Assembly (NCBI RefSeq): GCF_030269445.1
Contig: NZ_BSTJ01000005.1
Location: 540,198-604,197, forward strand
Direction of reading: 5' to 3'
DNA length: 64,000 bases
Origin: Actinoallomurus iriomotensis
GTDB lineage: Bacteria > Actinomycetota > Actinomycetes > Streptosporangiales > Streptosporangiaceae
Shown: in pieces, positions 16,874 through 25,427 of the stretch
Numbering within the stretch: position 1 is the stretch's first letter
Layout: the number at the start of each line of letters is the position of its first letter
Made by a program: the position numbers and the translations under genes
Notes under the pieces: generated by a model
What the model saw: the letters and a program-made list of their open reading frames with translations, nothing else
Told to the model about the DNA's origin: nothing
Databases searched by the model: none

Positions 16874-19800
16874 TCAGTCCTCCGGGATTCCCGCCTGGCG
16901 GCGGTAGCGGCGTACGAGGGCACCGAGCGCGGCGCCCTGGGGACGGCGGCCGGGGCGGATGTCGCAGGTCGCGGCCTTGCTCTCCTGAATGTGGGTGTTC
17001 GCGTCGAGCACGATGGGCAGCAGGTCGTTGGCCGAGTCGCCCCGCACGACGCCGGAGGTACCCCAGTGGTAGGGCAGCCCGACCTGGTGGACGGTGCGGC
17101 CCTGGATCCGCAGCGGCGACATCCGCTCGGTGACCAGCACCCGCGCCTCGATCGCGGTCCGCGCGGTGACGATCGTGGCCCAGCCGCCGTTGGTGAGCCC
17201 GCGCTCGGCCGCCAGGGCCGGGGACACCTCGCAGAACATCTCCGGCTGCAGCTCGGACAGGTACGGCAGGAAGCGGCTCATGCCGCCCGCCGTGTGGTGC
17301 TCGGTGAGCCGGTACGTCGTGAAGGCGTACGGGTACACCGTGCTGCCGGCGGGGTGGTAGCGGTTGCCGCGCCGCGGATACAGCTGCCGGGCCGGGTTGT
17401 CCTGCTGGGCGTAGAGCGGGTTCGCGACCGGCGACTCCTGCGGCTCGTAGTGGGCCGGCAGCGGCCCGTCGACGAGTCCCTTGGGCACGAACAGCCACGC
17501 CTTGCCGTCGGTCTGCATGATGAACGGGTCGGTCCCGGCGATGGCGTCCTGCGCCGTCGCCCCCTCCGGAGGCTCGTACGACGGCGGCTTGGTCTTCTCG
17601 AAGTCCGGCACGTCGTGGCCGGTCCACTGCTCGCCGTCCCACCAGACGTAGGCCTTGCGCTCGCTCCACGGGCGGCCCTCGGGGTCGGCGGAGGCGCGGT
17701 TGTACAGGATGCGGCGGTTCGCCGGCCAGGCCCAGCCCCACTCGGGCGCCACCCACGACTGCTCCGGGCCCGGCCTGCGGCGCGCGGTCTGGTTGACGCC
17801 GCCGGTGTAGCAGCCGGAGTAGATCCAGCAGCCGGAGGAGGTCGAGCCGTCGTCCTTCAGCGCGGTGAAGCCGGAGAGCGGCCTGCCGTCGCCGTCGTAT
17901 CCGTTGATCTCGGCCAGCACGGCCTCGGCGGACGGGTCGTCGTGCGGCCCCTCGACCGGATAGTCCCAGGTCAGCTCCTGGATCGGCCGGTCGTTCCGAT
18001 CCGTTGAACCGGCCAGCCGCTCACGTACGCGCAGGCCCAGGTGGTAGATGAACCACAGGTCGCTGCGCGCGTCGCCCGGCGGGTCCAGCGCCTTGTGGTG
18101 CCACTGGAGCAGACGCTGGGTGTTGGTGAACGTGCCGTCCTTCTCGGTGTGCGCCGCGGCGGGCAGGAAGAACACCTCGGTGGCGATCTGCTCCGGGCTG
18201 GTCTCGCCGGCGGCGATCTCCGGGGAGTTCCTCCAGAACTCCGCGCTCTCGATGAGGTTCAGGTCGCGCACCACGAGCCACTCGGTCGCGGCGAGGCCCT
18301 GCCTCTGGAGCCGCCCGCCCGCCGACCCGACGGCCGGGTTCTCCCCCATGAGGAAGTAGCCCTTGACCTTGCCGGCGATCTGGTCCAGCACCGTGTGGTA
18401 GGTGCCGTGGTCGCCGGTCAGGCGCGGCAGGTAGTCGAAGCAGAAGTCGTTGTCCGCGGTGGCGGCGTCGCCCCACCAGGCCTTGAGCAGGCTGACCATG
18501 TAGGCACGCTTGTTGCCCCAGAAGCCGGTGTCTCCGGCCGCGCGTTCGAGGTAGGTGTCGAGGTCTTCGTGCTCGTGGGCGTACGGCATCGGCAGGTAGC
18601 CCGGCAGCAGGTTGAACAGTGTCGGGATGTCGGTGGAGCCCTGGATGCTCGCGTGCCCGCGCAGCGCGAGGATGCCGCCGCCCGGCCGGCCGATGTTGCC
18701 CAGCAGCAGCTGCAGGATCGCGGCCGTGCGGATGTACTGGGCGCCGACCGTGTGCTGGGTCCAGCCGACGCTGTAGACGAACGCGGTCGTCCGGTCGCGG
18801 CCGGAGTTCGCCACGATGGCGTCGGCGAGCTCGGCGAACCGCTCCGGGCCGATGCCGCACATCTCCTCGACCAGCTCGGGTGTGTACCGCGCGAAGTGCC
18901 GCTTGAGGATCTGGTAGACGCAGCGCGGGTGCTCCAGCGTCTCGTCGCGGCGCGGGGCGTGCCCGGTCTGCGACGGCGTCGCCTCGAACGTCGCGCCCGG
19001 CCCGTGTTCGTGGGACCGGTCGTCGTCGGTCTTCGCCTCGTCCCGCGCACCGGCCGCGGCCTGAGCGTCGCCGTTCTGGTACGCCCAGCTCGTCGGGTCG
19101 TACTCCCGTTTTTCGGCGTCGTAGCCGGAGAACAGGCCGTCGAGGTCCTCGGTGTCGCGGAAGTCCTCGCCCACGATCGACGCTGCGTTGGTGTAGTTGA
19201 GGACGTACTCCCGGAAGTCGTGGCCGCCGCTCAGCACATGGTTGACCAGCGCGCCGAGCAGCACGATGTCACTGCCGGCCCGGATGGGCAGGTGGCGGTG
19301 CGCCACCGCGCTGGTGCGGGTGAACCGCGGATCGACGTGGAAGACCTTCGCGCCGCGCGCCTTGGCCTCCATCACCCACTGGAACCCGACCGGGTGGCAC
19401 TCGGCCATGTTCGAGCCCTGGATGACGATGCAGTCGGCGTTCGCCAGGTCCTGCTGGAACGTCGTGGCGCCGCCGCGCCCGAAACTGGTCCCCAGACCGG
19501 GGACGGTGGCGGAGTGTCAAATACGGGCCTGGTTCTCGATCTGGATCGCGCCGAGCGCGCTCCAGAGCTTCTTGATGAGGTAGTTCTCCTCGTTGTCGAG
19601 CGTGGCGCCGCCGAGGCTGGCGATGCCCATCGTGCGGCGGACGGGCTTGCCCTCGTAGGTGTCCTCCCAGCCGCTCCGCCGCGCGTCGACCACCCGGTCG
19701 GCGATCATGTCCATCGCCTCGTCGAGGTCGAGCGACTCCCAGTCGGTGCCGTGGGGACGCCGGTAGAGGACCTTCGTCTGCCGGCCCGGGGAGGTGACGA

Positions 19801-20086
19801 GCTGCTTGCTGGCCGACCCCTTGGGGCAGAGCCGCCCGCGCGAGATCGGGGAGTTCGGGTCACCCTCGATCTGGATGACCTTCTCGTCCTTGACGTAGAC
19901 CTTCTGCCCGCATCCGACCGCGCAGTAGGGACACACGGATTCGACGACCCGGTCGGCCTGGCCCGTCCGCGCCCGAAGCGCGTCGGTGTCCTTCGACCGC
20001 GCGGCCTTGCCACGCCCCAGCCGGTCGGAACCGGTGAGCTGGCGGAGTACCGGCCAATACTCGATGCCCACCCGCTTATTGAACAT
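16874..20086 (-). CDS. fdhA: Selenocysteine-containing formate dehydrogenase catalytic subunit
   Basis: Read through the UGA at 19517-19519, the gene encodes 1070 residues with Sec190. Before the UGA there is a [4Fe-4S] motif C52-x2-C55-x3-C59-x27-C87 (VCPYCAVGCG and GRLCPKGSA) and the sequence IENQARI. After it come HSATVPGLGTSFGRGGATT and MAECHPVGFQWVMEAK, which align with the Sec site of Escherichia coli FdnG (NQARVUHGPTV). The enzyme oxidises formate to CO2 using a bis-MGD Mo or W cofactor. The C-terminal molybdopterin-binding domain contains QVGLPYHWGT and ANDLLP. No Tat leader is present, and an in-frame TAA lies six bases upstream of ATG 20086, so none can be added. GTG 20068 is an alternative start. 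It is the first gene of the operon with fdhB and fdhC. Annotation pipelines would split it in two. Confidence 0.95.
19488..19504 (-). promoter_or_regulatory. Bacterial SECIS-like hairpin
   Basis: In the minus-strand RNA, GUCCCC and GGGGAC form a perfect 6-bp stem closed by a GGUCU loop. The stem begins 12 bases after the UGA, and the first loop G is 18 bases after it. The GGUCU loop and spacing match what SelB recognises in Escherichia coli fdhF mRNA. It is part of the coding sequence. Confidence 0.88.
19517..19519 (-). other. UGA codon recoded as selenocysteine (Sec190 of FdhA)
   Basis: This TGA lies exactly at the catalytic chalcogen position of formate dehydrogenase and is followed by a histidine codon, as in known selenoprotein forms. 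Homology continues in frame on both sides, a SECIS-like hairpin follows, and tRNA-Sec and selD are nearby. A nonsense mutation is therefore unlikely. Confidence 0.95.
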
Positions 20087-20201
20087 CCTTTATTGGGGAT
20101 CTTGCCACCCACCCGGCCCAGAGCAGCCTTCCGCATCACAGACAGGCCGACTCTCTGCTATTTTTACCCTAGAAATTTGACCTAAAGTTCGGAGCTACGC
20201 G

Positions 20202-21197
20202 ATGGCAGGGCGATGGCGGCTCAAGCCGGGGGACGCGGTTCTCCGCCGAGATCTACACAGGGAGTACGGCGGGCGGCTTCAGGGCGGCATCGGCCCCTCA
20301 AGCATGACCTCGAATGTCTTGCTGTTCACCAACCCGGCTGTGGCACGCCAGCATGGATTCCCGGAGGGGTGGGGCCAGGACGGTTGCTATCACTACACGG
20401 GAGAGGGCCAACGCGGGGACCAGCGGATGGCTCAGGGCAACCTCGCCGTGTTGAACCACCGCGTCAACGGCCGCGCCCTTCGCCTGTTCCGGTCGGCATC
20501 AGGCGGCGTCGTCGAGTATTTGGGAGAGTTCGAGGTCGACGCAGAACACCCGTACTACCTGATTGACGCTCCTGAGATCGACGGCGGAACGATCCGCAAC
20601 GTGTTCGTCTTCCGACTCAGGCCTGTCGGTGAGGTCAAGCAGGACGGAGCCCGTAGCCCACGAACCCCGCAGCCTCGGCCCACGATCACGCAGTTGCCCG
20701 TGGAGGCGGAGGGTATCGAACGCACCTTTACCGAGCCGTCACGTGAGCCACAGACGGCCCAGCAGCGCGAAACCGCCTTGATTCGCGCCTACTCCGATTA
20801 CGCCATCGCCCAACTCGGACACGAGATGGTGAAGCAACGGATCGTCCCGGCCTGGGAGGCGACGCCCCTCTGCATCGACCTGTATGACCGCACAGTCCAG
20901 GAGCTGATCGAGGCGAAGGGCACCGCCACCCGGGAAGGGATACACAGTGCCATCGGGCAGTTGTTGGACTACGCCCGATACGTCGATGCCAAGCGGATGA
21001 CGATCCTGGTGCCATCCCGGCCTCGCACGGACCTCGCCAAGCTATGCGAGTCCCTGCGCATCGATCTGATATGGCCCAACGGATCATCCTGGGAGCGCCT
21101 GTCCGAAGAGAGCTCGCGCGACGAAGGCAGTTCGACGAGCCAGCGAAGCCCGACACCAGAGGAGGTCGGCGAATGGGCTGGCCCATCCCTGCCCTAG
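20202..21197 (+). CDS. Modification-dependent restriction-type protein: SRA-like plus PD-(D/E)XK-like domain
   Basis: The 331-residue product starts at ATG 20202, eight bases after CGGAG. Residues about 5-142 look like the SRA domain of ScoMcrA-type type IV enzymes: [55 protein letters not shown] and [10 protein letters not shown]. Residues about 190-295 look like a PD-(D/E)XK nuclease: D226 in CIDLYD, E237 and K239 in ELIEAKG, then Q253 in IGQLLDYAR. ScoMcrA relatives usually carry an HNH nuclease and a sulfur-binding domain, neither of which is present here. It would be predicted to bind and cut modified (for example methylated) DNA. Base composition is lower in G+C than its neighbours, and it sits between fdhA and fdhD, suggesting insertion. 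Confidence 0.75.
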   Translation: MAGRWRLKPGDAVLRRDLHREYGGRLQGGIGPSSMTSNVLLFTNPAVARQHGFPEGWGQDGCYHYTGEGQRGDQRMAQGNLAVLNHRVNGRALRLFRSASGGVVEYLGEFEVDAEHPYYLIDAPEIDGGTIRNVFVFRLRPVGEVKQDGARSPRTPQPRPTITQLPVEAEGIERTFTEPSREPQTAQQRETALIRAYSDYAIAQLGHEMVKQRIVPAWEATPLCIDLYDRTVQELIEAKGTATREGIHSAIGQLLDYARYVDAKRMTILVPSRPRTDLAKLCESLRIDLIWPNGSSWERLSEESSRDEGSSTSQRSPTPEEVGEWAGPSLP

Positions 21198-21397
21198 GTC
21201 GCGGCCTGGTCACCGTGGCCGCCCTTGTGGTTCCTATCGTCATCACCCTCGCACTGCTCCCGGCCCTTATAGCGTGGCCGTTCCTGTCACGGCCGCGGCA
21301 GCAACGCCTGCATCGGCTGCTCGAAATGGTGCTCACGCGGACCACCACGATCATCACCGACTCGCGGCAACGCGGCGCGGTGGACCGGCGCCAATGA
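21173..21397 (+). CDS. Small single-span membrane protein
   Basis: The 74-residue product starts [20 protein letters not shown] at ATG 21173, with GGAGG seven bases upstream. It has one long hydrophobic stretch (about residues 10-36) and then a basic soluble tail, [19 protein letters not shown]. It overlaps the 3' end of the SRA/nuclease gene by 25 bases in another frame, so the two are probably co-translated. This makes it a possible partner or accessory of that gene. I do not recognise the family. It could also be a chance frame, but the ribosome site and hydrophobicity argue for it. Confidence 0.5.
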   Translation: MGWPIPALGRGLVTVAALVVPIVITLALLPALIAWPFLSRPRQQRLHRLLEMVLTRTTTIITDSRQRGAVDRRQ

Positions 21398-21465
21398 AAC
21401 AGATTCGGCGGCGCCCCGCGTACGGAGAGGCGTTCCCTGCCTTGCCACGGGGTAGCGTCGGGCGC

Positions 21466-22281
21466 ATGGGCCGAGTGACGGTGCGGCGGCGGATCGCGCA
21501 CATCGACGAGCGGGGCGCGCGCGGGCGGCCCGACACGCTGGTGGTCGAGGAGCCGTTGGAGATCCGGCTGGCCGGGCGCCCGCTGTCGGTGACGATGCGC
21601 ACCCCCGGTGACGACTTCGACCTGGTCGCCGGGTTCCTGCACGGCGAGGGCGTGGTGCGGTCCGCCGACGACATCCGGGCGATGCGCTACTGCGCCGACA
21701 CCGACACGATGAACGTCATCGACGTCACGCTCGCCGAGGGCGTCGAGCCGCCGGAGGTCTCGGTCGACCGGTCGTTCCTCATGACCAGCGCGTGCGGGGT
21801 GTGCGGCAAGACGAGCATCGACTCGATCCGGCAGCGGTCGCGGTACGACGTGAGCGCGGACCCGGCGCGGCTGGCCCCGGAGACGCTGGCGCGGCTGCCC
21901 GAAACGCTCCGCGACGCACAGCGGGTCTTCGACCGCACCGGCGGGCTGCACGCGGCCGGGCTGTTCGACGCCGAGGGCTCGCTGCTGGCGATGCGTGAGG
22001 ACGTCGGGCGGCACAACGCCGTCGACAAGGTGGTCGGGTGGGCGCTGAAGGACAAGCGGGTGCCGCTGACCGGGCACGTCCTGCTCGTCAGCGGGCGCGC
22101 CTCGTTCGAGCTGACGCAGAAGGCGCTGCTCGCGGGCGTACCGGCGCTGGCCGCCGTGTCGGCGCCCTCCTCGCTCGCGGCCGACCTCGCCGAAGAGGCC
22201 GGGATGACCCTCGTCGGCTTCCTACGCGGCGCGTCGATGAACGTCTACGCCGGCGCGGACCGGATCGAACCTGGCCCTTGA
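21466..22281 (+). CDS. fdhD: Formate dehydrogenase sulfurtransferase FdhD
   Basis: The 271-residue FdhD moves sulfur from a cysteine desulfurase to the Mo/W-bis-MGD cofactor before it enters FdhA, and is needed for formate dehydrogenase activity. The two sulfur-carrying cysteines are C110 and C113 in [10 protein letters not shown]. Other family signatures are [54 protein letters not shown] and [18 protein letters not shown] 21466 opens the conserved N-terminus ([10 protein letters not shown]). It runs opposite to fdhA, separated from it by the SRA gene and the small membrane gene. The distance suggests an original fdhA-fdhD divergent pair interrupted by the insertion. Confidence 0.95.
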   Translation: MGRVTVRRRIAHIDERGARGRPDTLVVEEPLEIRLAGRPLSVTMRTPGDDFDLVAGFLHGEGVVRSADDIRAMRYCADTDTMNVIDVTLAEGVEPPEVSVDRSFLMTSACGVCGKTSIDSIRQRSRYDVSADPARLAPETLARLPETLRDAQRVFDRTGGLHAAGLFDAEGSLLAMREDVGRHNAVDKVVGWALKDKRVPLTGHVLLVSGRASFELTQKALLAGVPALAAVSAPSSLAADLAEEAGMTLVGFLRGASMNVYAGADRIEPGP

Positions 22282-22324
22282 CCCGATGGGGCCGGACCGG
22301 CATATATTGGACGCCGTGTCCAAT
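22278..22324 (+). promoter_or_regulatory. Promoter with inverted-repeat operator before the epoxide-hydrolase-like gene
   Basis: TTGACC (22278-22283) could be a -35 box, with CATATATT (22301-22308) holding the -10 region. A perfect inverted repeat, ATTGGAC-gccgt-GTCCAAT (22306-22324), overlaps the -10 and the start of transcription, where a dimeric repressor would act. The promoter begins inside the fdhD stop codon. Confidence 0.5.
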
Positions 22325-22356
22325 GAGCGGAAGCGAACGAGCGAGCGGAGTGGGCG

Positions 22357-23307
22357 GTGAGGGACGAGCCGCCCGCGGAGCGAGTGAGGAGCGGACGCGA
22401 CCAAGGGACACGTGCCGATGCTCAGGCCGCGGAGCACTCGCGGCGGATCCAGGGGGACGGCGTCGATCTGGCCGTCCACGAACGTGGCCGGGGTCCTGCG
22501 GTCCTCCTCGTGCACGGCTTTCCGGACACCCACGCGGTCTGGGACGGGGTCGCCGAGCGGCTGGCGGCACGGTTCCGGGTGATCACCTATGACGTACGCG
22601 GCGCGGGCGCCTCGTCGCGGCCCCGGCAGCGCGACGCGTACCGGTTCGAGCACCTCGTCGCGGACATGCGGGCGGTGCTCGACGCGGTGAGCCCGGGCGC
22701 GCCCGTGCACCTGGCCGGCCACGACTGGGGGGCGATCCAGTCGTGGGAGGCGGTCTGCGCGATGCCGGAGCGGTTCGCCTCGTTCACCTCGATCTCGGGC
22801 CCGTGCCTCGACCACGCCGCGCGCTGGATGCGCGCGGGCCTGCGCCGGCCCTCAGGCGTACGGGCGGTCGCCCGGCAGCTCGCGCACTCGTGGTACATCG
22901 CCGCGTTCCAGACCCCGGTCGTGCCGGAGCTGGTCTGGCGGCACATGCTCGCCCGCCGCTGGGCGAGCCTGCTCGAACGCACCGAGGGCGTGGCGGTCCG
23001 CACGCACCCGGCGCCGACGCTCGCCGAGGACGCCGCCGCCGGGGTGAACCTCTACCGCGCCAACATGCTCGGCCGCCGCCGCGCCCCGGGTGAGCGGCGT
23101 ACGACCGTGCCGACCCAGGTCGTGGTCGCGACGGGGGACGCGTTCGTGACTCCGGCGCTGGCCGCCGAGGCCGCCCGCCCGTTCGCCGAGCGGCTCCAGG
23201 TGCGCCCGGTCCGCGCTCCGCACTGGGTGCCGCTGACCCAGCCCGGCGAGATCGCCCGCCTGATCGCCGAGCACATCGCCCAGGCCGGCACGAGTGCCGC
23301 GCGCTGA
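22357..23307 (+). CDS. Alpha/beta hydrolase, epoxide-hydrolase-like
   Basis: The 316-residue alpha/beta-hydrolase has the oxyanion-hole HGFPD after VLLVHG, nucleophile elbow GHDWG with an aspartate (as in epoxide hydrolases and dehalogenases rather than serine esterases), acid aspartate near VVATGDAFVTP and catalytic histidine in RAPHWVPLTQP. It resembles the hydrolase half of mycobacterial EphD, without the fused short-chain dehydrogenase. The product is soluble, with no signal peptide. GTG 22357 has GGAG eight bases upstream. The first 35 residues, coded by a repetitive GAGCGAGCGGA-type sequence, are not conserved-looking, so the true start could be later. The substrate is unknown. An inverted-repeat operator precedes the gene. 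Confidence 0.85.
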   Translation: MRDEPPAERVRSGRDQGTRADAQAAEHSRRIQGDGVDLAVHERGRGPAVLLVHGFPDTHAVWDGVAERLAARFRVITYDVRGAGASSRPRQRDAYRFEHLVADMRAVLDAVSPGAPVHLAGHDWGAIQSWEAVCAMPERFASFTSISGPCLDHAARWMRAGLRRPSGVRAVARQLAHSWYIAAFQTPVVPELVWRHMLARRWASLLERTEGVAVRTHPAPTLAEDAAAGVNLYRANMLGRRRAPGERRTTVPTQVVVATGDAFVTPALAAEAARPFAERLQVRPVRAPHWVPLTQPGEIARLIAEHIAQAGTSAAR

Positions 23308-23480
23308 CCGGGTTGCTTGCGGAGCGGCACGCTGGACACCTCGCACAAGAACGCCCGGTCCGGGTCGTACTGACCGCTTCGCGCTCGGCACCGTTCCGGC
23401 ACGGTCACGCGCACCCGGCCGGTCTGCCCGTACCCCGCGGTCGCGCGCCACGCCGGCACGCGCCGGGCAGGGGGCCGGGC

Positions 23481-24587
23481 TCAGACGGTCAGGGTCGCCG
23501 AGGCGAGACGGCGGACGAGCGGCTCGTCGATCTCGTGGCCCAGGCCGGGCGTCTCCGGCACCGGCACCCGTCCCTCCGTCGCGCGAATCGGGGGTTCCAC
23601 CACGTCGTGGGCGTAGTACTTGTCCGAGCCGGACACGTCGCTGGGCAGCGTGAACCCGGGCAGCGCGGCGATCGCCACGTTGGCCGCACGGCCCACGCCG
23701 AACTCGTGCATGCCCCCGCACCACACGCGCCAGCCCGCCTCGACGGCGCGGTCGTGCGCGATGCCCGCCACGGTCAGGCCGCCCATCCGCGAGACCTTGA
23801 TGTTGAGGACGCGTCCCGCGCCGAGCTCCAGTGCCGTGTCGAGCTGGTCCAGGTCGTCCACGGACTCGTCGAGACAGACCGGCGTCTCCAGACGCGCCTG
23901 GAGACGGGCGTGCGCGGCCAGGGCGCCCGGCGCGTACGGTTGCTCGATCATGGTCAGGCCGAAGCGGTCGAGCGCGGTGAAGACCTCGGACTGGTCCTCG
24001 CCGTAGGCGCCGTTGGCGTCCACGTGCAGCGGCAGGCCGGGATGGGCCGCACGCACGGCGCGCACGGGCTCGACGTCCCAGCCGGGCGCGATCTTGAGCT
24101 TGATCCGGCGGTAGCCCTCCGCGGCGTACCGGCCCACCTGGACGAGCAGATCGTCGATCGTCGGTTCGATGCCCAGGCTCACGCCCGCCTCGATGGCCCG
24201 GCGGTCGCCGCCGAGCGCGCGGGCGAGCGGCGTGCCGGCCGCCCGCGACCACAGGTCCCAGCAGGCGATGTCCAGGCCGGCCTTGGCGAAGTGGTGGCCG
24301 CGGACCCGCTTCCAGAGCGCGCGGACCTGGGCCGGGTGGTCCCAGTCGGCGCCGCGCAGGGCCGGCGCGAGGTACCGCTGGAGCGTCAGCCAGCAGATGT
24401 CTACTGTCTCCGAGCAGTAGTACGGGTCGCTGGGCGAGGCGATCTCGCCCCAGCCGACGGCGCCGTCCGCGTCGGCGACGCGGACGAGGATGTGCTCGAG
24501 GTGGGTCTTGCGGTGGGAACTCGTCTGGAAGGCGTGGACGAGCGGCAGGCTCAGCCGGAACGCCTCGACCGTGGTCACGCGCGGCAC
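23481..24587 (-). CDS. Enolase-superfamily N-acyl(succinyl)amino acid racemase / OSB synthase
   Basis: The 368-residue enolase-superfamily (MLE-type) enzyme has a capping domain containing HAFQTSSHRKTHLEHILVR, then a barrel with catalytic KLKI, metal ligands in DANGAY, IEQPYAPG and CLDES, and second catalytic lysine in NIKVSRMGG. GGMHEFGVGRAANVAIAALP and LPSDVSGSDKYY are typical of the NSAR/OSBS group. The sequence alone fits either o-succinylbenzoate synthase (menaquinone) or N-succinylamino acid racemase. The neighbours (GNAT acyltransferase one base upstream, divergent M20 deacylase) favour the racemase, converting N-succinyl-D- to L-amino acids. GTG 24587 follows the upstream stop directly (TGA-GTG) after GGAGAG, so the two are coupled. 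Confidence 0.88.
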   Translation of the reverse strand: MPRVTTVEAFRLSLPLVHAFQTSSHRKTHLEHILVRVADADGAVGWGEIASPSDPYYCSETVDICWLTLQRYLAPALRGADWDHPAQVRALWKRVRGHHFAKAGLDIACWDLWSRAAGTPLARALGGDRRAIEAGVSLGIEPTIDDLLVQVGRYAAEGYRRIKLKIAPGWDVEPVRAVRAAHPGLPLHVDANGAYGEDQSEVFTALDRFGLTMIEQPYAPGALAAHARLQARLETPVCLDESVDDLDQLDTALELGAGRVLNIKVSRMGGLTVAGIAHDRAVEAGWRVWCGGMHEFGVGRAANVAIAALPGFTLPSDVSGSDKYYAHDVVEPPIRATEGRVPVPETPGLGHEIDEPLVRRLASATLTV

Positions 24588-25361
24588 TCAGCTCTCCTCG
24601 CGGCTCGGGCGGAAACGGTAGACGGCCGTGTGACCGTCGCAGACACTGCAGGAGATCGCCTGCAGCCCCTCCCCGGTCAGCCGGGTCAGGGCGTCGGCGA
24701 CGTCGTCCCGCAGGTGGTGCGCCGCGGCCCGGTCGCGGGCGACCAGGCCGTCCCAGTCGCGCGGCATGCCGACCAGCACGTCACCGCCGGCCTCCCGGCG
24801 GGTCTCGCCCCAGCCGACGTGCGGCGGGCGCGGCAGGTCACGCGAGGCGTCCGCCAGCAGGTCCCACTCGACGATCAGCCGATCGGTGCGCATGCCGGGA
24901 TCGCGGCCGGAGTCCTCGACGCCGTACAGGTCGCGGGTGAACCAGCGGCCCGTGGCGCCGAGCACGTCGAAGTTGAAATGGGCGTTGTGCGTGCGGACCG
25001 GGTCGAAGGCCCAGCGCATGACGGTCACACCGGTGGACAGGACGTAGTCCCGCTGGCTGAACTTGAGCGTACGGCCGATGCCCCGGCCCTGCCAGCCGGG
25101 CAGCACCGCCGCGACCTGCGAGTAGTGGTAGACCGTCGTGGTGTCCGAGCCGAGGAAGCCGTACGTGAAGCCGACGAGGTCCTCCCCGGCGAAGGCGCCG
25201 ATCACCGAGCCGGCGTTGCGCGAGAGCGCGGCGAGCAGCCGTGGGCTGACCGCCGGGTCGGTGGCGGACAGTGCGAACGCGGTGCGGTAGACCTCCACGC
25301 CCGCGCGCATCTCGGCGGCGGTGGTGAGAGGTCGCACGGTGATCGGCGGGGAGAGTGTCAA
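24588..25361 (-). CDS. GNAT-family N-acyltransferase (likely amino acid N-succinyltransferase)
   Basis: The 257-residue product has a GNAT domain in its first 170 residues: strand-helix start ITVRPLTTAAEMRAGVEVY, VIGAFAGEDLVGFTYGF and the acetyl-CoA loop VLPGWQGRGIGRTLKFSQRD (Q/R-x-x-G-x-G/A). The family is COG3375-like. In Geobacillus a GNAT partner of this kind succinylates D-amino acids ahead of the racemase, and the same gene adjacency is seen here, so that role is inferred. The C-terminus has SCSVCDGHTAVYRFRP, with two cysteines. TTG 25361 is preceded by an AGAAGAGAAGA purine run; a GTG nine codons later is possible. It is the first gene of a two-gene unit with the racemase. Confidence 0.8.
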   Translation of the reverse strand: MTLSPPITVRPLTTAAEMRAGVEVYRTAFALSATDPAVSPRLLAALSRNAGSVIGAFAGEDLVGFTYGFLGSDTTTVYHYSQVAAVLPGWQGRGIGRTLKFSQRDYVLSTGVTVMRWAFDPVRTHNAHFNFDVLGATGRWFTRDLYGVEDSGRDPGMRTDRLIVEWDLLADASRDLPRPPHVGWGETRREAGGDVLVGMPRDWDGLVARDRAAAHHLRDDVADALTRLTGEGLQAISCSVCDGHTAVYRFRPSREES

Positions 25362-25414
25362 AATCTTCTCTTCTACGGCAAATGACGATCAGTACGGCGA
25401 TTTCACGGCAAGTT

Positions 25415-25420
25415 TAGTAT
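25415..25420 (+). promoter_or_regulatory. -10 box of a likely leaderless promoter
   Basis: TAGTAT lies seven bases before ATG 25428, and no ribosome-binding sequence is present. The message of the M20 gene probably starts at its AUG. The divergent GNAT gene starts 66 bases away, so both are likely controlled from this short AT-rich region. Confidence 0.45.
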
Positions 25421-25427
25421 CAAATCC

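Noticed and set aside
19517..19519. Nonsense mutation splitting fdhA into two pseudogene halves
   Set aside because: The TGA sits exactly at the Sec position, is followed by a SECIS-like hairpin, and tRNA-Sec and selD are present.
20087..20201. Molybdenum-cofactor riboswitch upstream of fdhA
   Set aside because: The gap is only 115 bases and AT-rich, and I could not find a multi-stem structure. It looks like a divergent promoter region.
23308..23480. Small gene between the epoxide-hydrolase-like gene and the racemase
   Set aside because: A minus-strand frame contains VRVTVPERCRARSGQYDPDR but has no ribosome site, and most of it lies antisense to the hydrolase gene.
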